From NCBI RefSeq assembly GCF_042646065.1, contig NZ_JBHRTA010000009.1:62001-126000 (forward strand): a DNA stretch of 64,000 nucleotides, in the 5' to 3' direction. A program made the position numbers and the translations under genes. This document shows, piece by piece, positions 59,701-64,000 of this stretch; positions within the stretch are counted from its first letter, which is position 1; each line of letters opens with the position of its first letter. The notes below the pieces were generated by a model, which was not told the origin of the DNA, did no database searches, and saw only the letters and a list, made by a program, of their open reading frames with translations. Source of the stretch: Parapedobacter deserti (GTDB taxonomy: Bacteria; Bacteroidota; Bacteroidia; Sphingobacteriales; Sphingobacteriaceae).

Positions 59701-60867
59701 TCACTGTATGATCGGGTACCTTTCGAATGGCCTAGTGCGGTCAAAAAGATAGCGGTAGGTATAATGGGTTTTATAAATTTTGCCACCTATATATCGAGCT
59801 ACATTCATCATTTTCGGATTGAAATCGCCTATCCAATTCATCTGCAGCTCCTCATATTGCGTTTGCGAGCGGTCTTGAATTACGGTGGAAGCCGCCATCA
59901 CCATCGCCGCCTCTACACCCTTCCGCTGATGACCGGGCGCAATGCCAAAGACAATGCCGAACATTGTTTTGCAACGCTTCCGCCAGCGGTTCCAAAGGAA
60001 AAGCAGCTTGCCCCCCAACGTGAGTTTTCCGTTTACGTGTTTGACAATCAGCTGATTGACATCAGGAATGCTCACAAAAAAACCCACGGGTTTGCCTTCA
60101 TGGTATGCAAACCAGATGATTTTAGGGTCGATGATAGGCTTTAAACTTTGCATGAGTTTGCGGGCGCCTTCGGAGCTCATCGGGCTCACGCCCTCGATCT
60201 TCGCCCACCCTTCATTATACACCATGCGAAAGTCCTCGGCAGCCTTGTCCAGTTGCCTTCGGTTGACGTGGGCAAAGGTATAGCCCGAATCCCGCAGTGC
60301 ATGCATGGCCTTTTCACCCACTTTGCTGGACAGTCTGGTGGCGATATCACGGCGGTAAGTATACTGTTTGAAATATACCTGGAAACCGTAGTTTTCAAAT
60401 AACCGCTGGTAGTATGGAGGATTGTAATTGCAGCAGTAGCAGGGGGGATGGAATCCATCGACCAGCAATCCCCACCAGCGTTCCCGGTTGCCGAAATTGA
60501 TAGGGCCATCCATGGCCTCGATACCACGTTGGCAAAGCCACTCCTTAGCGGTGTCAAATAATAGATTAGCCGCATGTTGATCATCAATGCATTCAAAGAA
60601 TCCGCAGCCACCTACAAGCAGTGCATTGTCGTTGGACTCATAATCATAGAATGCTGCGATGCGACCGATAGGATCGCCGTGACTATTCAGCAGCAACCAG
60701 CGGCTACATTCTCCGTTTTGGAAGCGTGGGTTTTTGGTATGGTCAAATACGGCTTTTACATCCTGATCAAGCGGCCGAATATAATTGGGGTCGTCCCTAT
60801 ACAAAGGTAGAGGCATGGCAATAAACAGCTCTTCTGTAGACGGGTCTTTTACGGGCAGAATCTTCAT
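59701..60867 (-). CDS. GNAT-fold N-acetyltransferase-like protein
   Basis: Protein of about 388 aa of the large, two-lobed GNAT-like type conserved in Bacteroidota. The first half shows LYRDDPNYIRPLDQDVKAVF and GRIAAFYDYE. A central segment GFFECIDDQHAANLLFDTAK reads as a degenerate acyl-CoA-binding lobe, and the second half contains IWFAYHEGKPVGFFVSIPDV. Catalysis and substrate are unknown. I start at the ATG 60865-60867 (MKILPVKDPS), since family members open this way; an ATG 15 bases upstream is possible. It is transcribed away from the GIN-domain gene. Confidence 0.8.
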   Translation of the reverse strand: MKILPVKDPSTEELFIAMPLPLYRDDPNYIRPLDQDVKAVFDHTKNPRFQNGECSRWLLLNSHGDPIGRIAAFYDYESNDNALLVGGCGFFECIDDQHAANLLFDTAKEWLCQRGIEAMDGPINFGNRERWWGLLVDGFHPPCYCCNYNPPYYQRLFENYGFQVYFKQYTYRRDIATRLSSKVGEKAMHALRDSGYTFAHVNRRQLDKAAEDFRMVYNEGWAKIEGVSPMSSEGARKLMQSLKPIIDPKIIWFAYHEGKPVGFFVSIPDVNQLIVKHVNGKLTLGGKLLFLWNRWRKRCKTMFGIVFGIAPGHQRKGVEAAMVMAASTVIQDRSQTQYEELQMNWIGDFNPKMMNVARYIGGKIYKTHYTYRYLFDRTRPFERYPIIQ

Positions 60868-60990
60868 AACGGGGAATAACATACCTGACGTGCTAAAAAT
60901 ATAGGATTGATTCGGGTTATGCAAGGATAAAAGTTGGCTGATGCTGCAACGTATTGACTGTTACGGCGTCTTATTGAAAAAAGAAAAAAT

Positions 60991-61710
60991 ATGAGCTTAA
61001 AATTGTCATCGTTAGGTTGGTCAGCACTCACCCTGCTTTTCTTTTATTCAGGGCTGGTGCAGGCAGCTTCCGGTTTGCCGGTCCGCGGCGAAACGCGGGA
61101 TGTCAGTGGTTTCCATGCGCTGGCCAGCAACGGAAGTATCCATGTTGAAGTGCGTTTCGGTAACCGCGAATCCGTGCGGTTGGAGGGCGATGAGGCGGCG
61201 ATACGCGAGATCGAAACCGTTGTCGAACAAGGGACCTTGAAAATCGGATTTAAGAAACAAGCATGGACAAGGAATGCAAATTGGGGAAAGGTGACGGCTT
61301 ATGTGACGGCTAGAAAAATCGATGCGCTGTCACAGTCCGGATCAGGTCACATCGTGGTGAGCGGAAAGGTTTCCGGAGACGCGCTGAATGCTGCTTTAAG
61401 CGGTTCGGGGCGTATCACCGTGTCCTCGGAAGTCCAGGTATTTAATGCGTCTATCAGTGGTTCTGGACGGATAGTCGCTAGCGGAGACGTGAGGAACAGC
61501 AATGTTTCCATCAGCGGGTCGGGAAGACTCGATGGCGGAAACCTTCGCAGCAGATCTGCCAACCTCAAAATATCTGGTTCTGGAAATATTTCTATACATG
61601 TAGACGAGCAACTGGATGCTGTGATTAGTGGATCCGGCAATGTCAGTTACAGCGGCAATGCGCAGACTAATGTGCGGACGTCAGGTTCGGGACGAGTACG
61701 CAAAAGTTGA
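60991..61710 (+). CDS. Exported GIN-domain (DUF2807) beta-helix protein
   Basis: Secreted protein of 239 aa. A signal peptide ends near residue 25 (GLVQAAS). The body is a DUF2807/GIN (putative auto-transporter adhesin, head) domain made of short repeats in which SGSG recurs seven times (QSGSGHIVV, LSGSGRITV, ISGSGRIVA, ISGSGRLDG, ISGSGNISI, ISGSGNVSY, TSGSGRVRK). The spacing indicates a right-handed beta-helix. Such proteins are common in Bacteroidota with unknown function. There is no anchoring motif, so it is probably periplasmic or released. Confidence 0.9.
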   Translation: MSLKLSSLGWSALTLLFFYSGLVQAASGLPVRGETRDVSGFHALASNGSIHVEVRFGNRESVRLEGDEAAIREIETVVEQGTLKIGFKKQAWTRNANWGKVTAYVTARKIDALSQSGSGHIVVSGKVSGDALNAALSGSGRITVSSEVQVFNASISGSGRIVASGDVRNSNVSISGSGRLDGGNLRSRSANLKISGSGNISIHVDEQLDAVISGSGNVSYSGNAQTNVRTSGSGRVRKS

Positions 61711-61847
61711 TTTCCTGTGCCTAACGGGGTGAAAAGATGTCAAATCAATGCTTAATGCGTAAGAATTATCTGCTTCCGGGCATCTAGCTCAAAAAAAAGT
61801 TGTATCTTTAAGAGCTTTTAAATGCACGTTAAACTTATTTGAGCCTT

Positions 61848-62840
61848 ATGGATCCTAATTTCACCCCTATTTTTATTGTTATCGGAGCTATTGTAGCTTT
61901 CTTTTTCTTACTCTATCTGCTTCCTGTAAATCTTTGGTTTACCGCGCAGTTGTCGGGCGTACGTGTCAACCTGCTGAACCTTCTGCTGATGCGCCTGCGC
62001 AAGGTGTCCCCCGCTTTAGTGACTAATGCAATGATTACATCCACGAAAGCAGGGTTGAATATCACGTCAAATGAAATCGAAACTCATTTCTTGGCCGGAG
62101 GCAATGTTAACAATGTAATCAAGGCATTAATCTCCGCCGATAAGGCGAATATCCCGTTGGATTTTAAACTGGCTACAGCAATTGATTTGGCAGGACGCGA
62201 TGTGTTTGATGCCGTACAGTTATCTGTAAACCCACGGGTGATCAACACACCACCGGTAGCGGCTGTTGCGAAAGACGGCATTCAGCTCATTGCGAGTGCA
62301 AGGGTAACGGTGCGGGCCAATATCAACCAACTGGTGGGCGGGGCTGGTGAAGAAACTATTCTGGCCCGGGTTGGAGAAGGAATCGTTTCGACTATTGGTT
62401 CTTCATCCAACCATAAAGAAGTGCTGGAAAGCCCAGACCGGATATCCAAAACCGTGCTCTCGAAAGGGCTGGATAGCGGTACGGCGTTTGAAATCCTCTC
62501 TATTGATATCGCCGACGTTAATATCGGAGAAAATGTCGGTGCTAAACTACAAGAGGACCAAGCAGAGGCGGATCTTAAGGTAGCGAACGCCCGTGCTGAA
62601 GAACGACGGGCAATGGCTGTAGCGGAGGAGCAGGAAATGCGCGCAAAGGCGCAGGAAGCGCGCGCCAAGGTGATCGAAGCAGAGGCGCAGGTGCCGCTAG
62701 CCATGGCAGAGGCGTTCCGGACAGGAAACCTCGGTGTAATGGACTATTACCGGATGCAGAATATCCAAGCTGATACGGATATGCGCGGCTCTATAGCTAA
62801 GCCGGGAACCGGAACCAGTAAAGGTGATAAGAAAAACTAA
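61848..62840 (+). CDS. floA: Flotillin-like protein FloA
   Basis: Membrane scaffold protein of about 330 aa in the FloA/YqfA branch of the SPFH superfamily. An N-terminal membrane-inserted hairpin (FIVIGAIVAFFFLLYLLPV) is followed by LWFTAQLSGVRVNLLNLLLM. The SPFH core includes IQLIASARVTVRANINQLVG and LSIDIADVNIGENVGAKLQE. A coiled-coil tail rich in Ala and Glu (about 240-300) mediates oligomerisation. FloA organises functional membrane microdomains. I use the ATG at 61848; a TTG nine bases upstream is less likely. A near-match -7 element (TATCTTTA, 61803-61810) lies upstream. Confidence 0.94.
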   Translation: MDPNFTPIFIVIGAIVAFFFLLYLLPVNLWFTAQLSGVRVNLLNLLLMRLRKVSPALVTNAMITSTKAGLNITSNEIETHFLAGGNVNNVIKALISADKANIPLDFKLATAIDLAGRDVFDAVQLSVNPRVINTPPVAAVAKDGIQLIASARVTVRANINQLVGGAGEETILARVGEGIVSTIGSSSNHKEVLESPDRISKTVLSKGLDSGTAFEILSIDIADVNIGENVGAKLQEDQAEADLKVANARAEERRAMAVAEEQEMRAKAQEARAKVIEAEAQVPLAMAEAFRTGNLGVMDYYRMQNIQADTDMRGSIAKPGTGTSKGDKKN

Positions 62841-62861
62841 AACCCCCCGAGACTAAAACAC

Positions 62862-62966
62862 AAAAACAAAACCCCGGTGATGGGCACCGGGGTTTGTTAC
62901 TAACCAATTATAAACCTAAATTATGAAAAGACAACTTAACGTCCGGTGTAATCCGGATTGTTTTCG
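62862..62966 (-). ncRNA. Candidate small RNA from a TATATTTG promoter to a U-tailed hairpin
   Basis: On the minus strand an exact -7 element (62972-62979) is followed by about 105 bases without an ATG. The predicted transcript has a 5' hairpin (TCCGG/CCGGA arms at 62942-62946 and 62953-62957) and ends in an 11-bp hairpin (62869-62895) followed by a T-rich tail. Known small-RNA families were not recognised. The same hairpin can also terminate floA from the other side, so the RNA is a hypothesis. Confidence 0.4.
62869..62895. terminator. Strong GC-rich terminator hairpin after floA, usable in both directions
   Basis: AAACCCCGGTG (62869-62879) pairs perfectly with CACCGGGGTTT (62885-62895) around a 5-base loop. 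It lies 28 bases after the floA stop. In the plus direction the T run is short; in the minus direction it is followed by TGTTTTTG, the better terminator arrangement. Confidence 0.75.
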
Positions 62967-62971
62967 TAGTG

Positions 62972-62979
62972 CAAATATA
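62972..62979 (-). promoter_or_regulatory. -7 element TATATTTG reading into the floA downstream region
   Basis: Exact TAnnTTTG match on the minus strand, with TTCG 18 bases further upstream as a near -33 match. No open reading frame begins downstream, which is why a non-coding RNA is proposed. Confidence 0.5.
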
Positions 62980-63239
62980 CCGCTACTTTTTTATTTTCGA
63001 ATGAAGCTATTGTTAACAAATTGTCAAAAGCTCGCGTCGTAATAGCTTGAAAAACTTTCGTCTTGATAGCGACCAAACGCCGTGCCAAATTTCTTTTGCC
63101 TAGACCTCTATCAAATCCGTTGAATGAGGCTATTTTGTGTAATGGAAATGCCTTGCTTGCCTGTAAAACAAGACGGTTTGTAATCCAAACCGACAAGTTG
63201 TTTTTTAAAAAGGAGCACCTTCTATTTAAGTTTTAATGT

Positions 63240-63247
63240 TATGTTTG
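63240..63247 (+). promoter_or_regulatory. -7 element TATGTTTG for the KdsC-like gene
   Basis: Exact TAnnTTTG match. The predicted start near 63253 excludes an upstream in-frame start at 63236 and leaves a leader of about 16 bases before the ATG at 63269. Confidence 0.55.
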
Positions 63248-63268
63248 GCAGGAATTAATTGCAGTGTC

Positions 63269-63772
63269 ATGTTATTTGATAAATTCAAGCAAGTAAAAGC
63301 ATTTGTATTCGATGTAGATGGTGTTTTGTCAAATGGTGAGATCCTATTGACCGAAAAAGGCGAGCAGCTACGGTCATTCAATATAAAGGATGGGTATGCC
63401 ATGCAACTGGCTGTGAAAAAAGATTATCCAATGGCCATTATTACCGGAGGAAGTTCGATTGGAATAAGGAGAAGGATGGAGGGACTAGGGATCAGCGACG
63501 TATTTACCGGTGTTGATGACAAAACGGCGGTTTTCTCAGCGTGGCTTTCGCTACGGGGATTGTCTCCTTGCGATATCTTGTATATGGGGGATGATATGCC
63601 AGATTTCGCTAATATGAAGACGGCTGGTTTAGCGGCCTGCCCGGCAGACGCGGTGCCCGAAATCAAAGCTGTAGCCCATTATATTTCCTCGTTTAATGGT
63701 GGGATGGGAGCTGCCCGGGACGTTATCGAAAAAGTCATGAAACTGCACGGTGCATGGGTACATAACAATTAA
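63269..63772 (+). CDS. KdsC-type HAD phosphatase (3-deoxy-D-manno-octulosonate 8-phosphate phosphatase family)
   Basis: Small capless HAD phosphatase of about 167 aa. Motif I with the nucleophile is AFVFDVDGVLSNGEI, motif II is AIITGGSSIGIRRRMEGLGI, and motif III/IV is DILYMGDDMPDFANMKTAGL. Length, lack of a cap and the YISSFNGGMGAARDVIEKVM tail match KdsC, which makes Kdo for lipopolysaccharide and works as a tetramer. It could also be a related sugar-phosphate phosphatase. The maf gene starts 12 bases downstream, so the two form an operon. Confidence 0.9.
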   Translation: MLFDKFKQVKAFVFDVDGVLSNGEILLTEKGEQLRSFNIKDGYAMQLAVKKDYPMAIITGGSSIGIRRRMEGLGISDVFTGVDDKTAVFSAWLSLRGLSPCDILYMGDDMPDFANMKTAGLAACPADAVPEIKAVAHYISSFNGGMGAARDVIEKVMKLHGAWVHNN

Positions 63773-63784
63773 GTCGAAATATTT

Positions 63785-64000
63785 ATGCGCATAATACTTG
63801 CCTCTAAATCACCCCGTCGTAAAGAGTTGATAGCACTTATCGGTGTCCCTGTGGAGGTTGCTTCGAAGGAAGTGGATGAGTCTTTTCCGGAGCAGTTAGA
63901 ACCGGTGATGGCGGTTCGCCATATTGCAGAGAAAAAGGCAGACGCGTTTGCGGTAGATGTAACAGATGAATTGGTGATCGCTGCAGATACTATTGTAACC
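63785..64000 (+). CDS. maf: Maf family nucleotide pyrophosphatase (start only)
   Basis: First 72 codons of a Maf/YhdE-type nucleoside triphosphate pyrophosphatase, cut by the right edge of the window. The opening MRIILASKSPRRKELIALIG carries the family SxRR signature (here SPRR), and EVASKEVDESFPE and VIAADTIVT follow in the expected positions. Maf proteins hydrolyse non-canonical or surplus nucleotides (dTTP, UTP, or modified ones) to monophosphates. It follows the KdsC-like gene by 12 bases on the same strand and is probably co-transcribed. Confidence 0.93.
   Translation, partial: MRIILASKSPRRKELIALIGVPVEVASKEVDESFPEQLEPVMAVRHIAEKKADAFAVDVTDELVIAADTIVT

Larger units (their letters stand above)
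62841..63268. other. Intergenic region between floA and the KdsC-like gene
   Basis: Stretch of 428 bases that holds the floA terminator, the candidate minus-strand small RNA and the promoter of the next gene (63240-63247). The remainder (about 62985-63235) is AT-rich and without convincing coding sequence; an 86-codon minus-strand open frame there has no recognisable domain. A 39-codon plus-strand frame beginning at 62923 follows a sequence typical of Bacteroidota gene starts but has no family resemblance. Confidence 0.5.

Noticed and set aside
62923..63042. 39-codon plus-strand open frame beginning ATGAAAAGACAA
   Set aside because: The upstream sequence resembles a Bacteroidota gene start, but the peptide has no family resemblance and overlaps likely regulatory DNA.
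62936..63196. 86-codon open frame on the minus strand between floA and the KdsC-like gene
   Set aside because: No recognisable domain or start context, and it spans the promoter-like element of the proposed small RNA and AT-rich intergenic DNA.

Overview
The window looks like a stretch of chromosome from a Bacteroidota bacterium of the Sphingobacteriaceae type, with a GC content near 50 percent (Parapedobacter or Olivibacter would fit; this is inference). The signs are two ECF sigma / FecR / SusC systems, RagB/SusD, GH76 and GH92 enzymes, DUF4834, an OstA-like protein, and repeated promoter elements of the TAnnTTTG type used by the primary sigma factor of this phylum. I saw no phage, transposon, integron, CRISPR array, rRNA or tRNA gene. 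Most of the window reads as ordinary vertically inherited chromosome.

Layout. (1) Positions 1-11712 hold two divergent cell-surface signalling systems that share an intergenic region at 3098-3490. The left one runs leftward (sigma, FecR, start of a SusC). The right one runs rightward (sigma, FecR, SusC, SusD, exported endonuclease/exonuclease/phosphatase-family lipoprotein). (2) 11839-22186 carries a tandem universal stress protein, map-nhaA, an AraC regulator, a GH76 mannanase with a membrane metallophosphoesterase, an SGNH/DUF4886 protein, a soluble PAS histidine kinase, a cold-shock-domain protein and an SDR oxidoreductase. (3) 22005-28455 holds an OstA-like LPS-transport protein and the cluster tilS / PH-like membrane protein / DUF4834 / recF / DUF721. 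(4) 28457-37474 holds a two-component pair, a basic secretory protein, a GH92 mannosidase, a YrdC-domain protein, asnS and sucC. (5) 37660-44656 is a GbsR-type regulator followed by a TolC / HlyD / ABC permease / ATPase efflux operon, then a second LolD-like ATPase and two small conserved proteins. (6) 44685-52942 has an S41 peptidase, a LacI regulator, a ParM/StbA-like actin-fold protein, two dihydrolipoyl dehydrogenase genes and an azurin. (7) 53075-59618 is a four-gene chemosensory-like operon (triple-receiver hybrid kinase, CheR, CheB, second hybrid kinase). (8) 59701-64000 ends with a GNAT-like protein, a GIN-domain protein, flotillin-like floA, a KdsC-like phosphatase and the start of maf.

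Most interesting points. The actin-like protein at 47238-48320 carries its phosphate-1 motif (GLDIGNAYT) near the C-terminus, after the phosphate-2 and adenosine motifs. A promoter close to its start codon makes a lost N-terminus unlikely, so it reads as a circular permutation of the actin fold. A matching inverted repeat (TAGTTC-N10-GAACTA type) lies before both the GbsR-type regulator and the efflux operon, and so is a candidate operator. A strong terminator hairpin sits inside the signal-peptide codons of the exported phosphodiesterase. A promoter and a U-tailed hairpin on the minus strand at about 62862-62979 outline a possible small RNA. Several genes (tilS, DUF4834, recF, araC) have a perfect -7 element 5-7 bases before the ATG, which predicts leaderless or nearly leaderless mRNAs.
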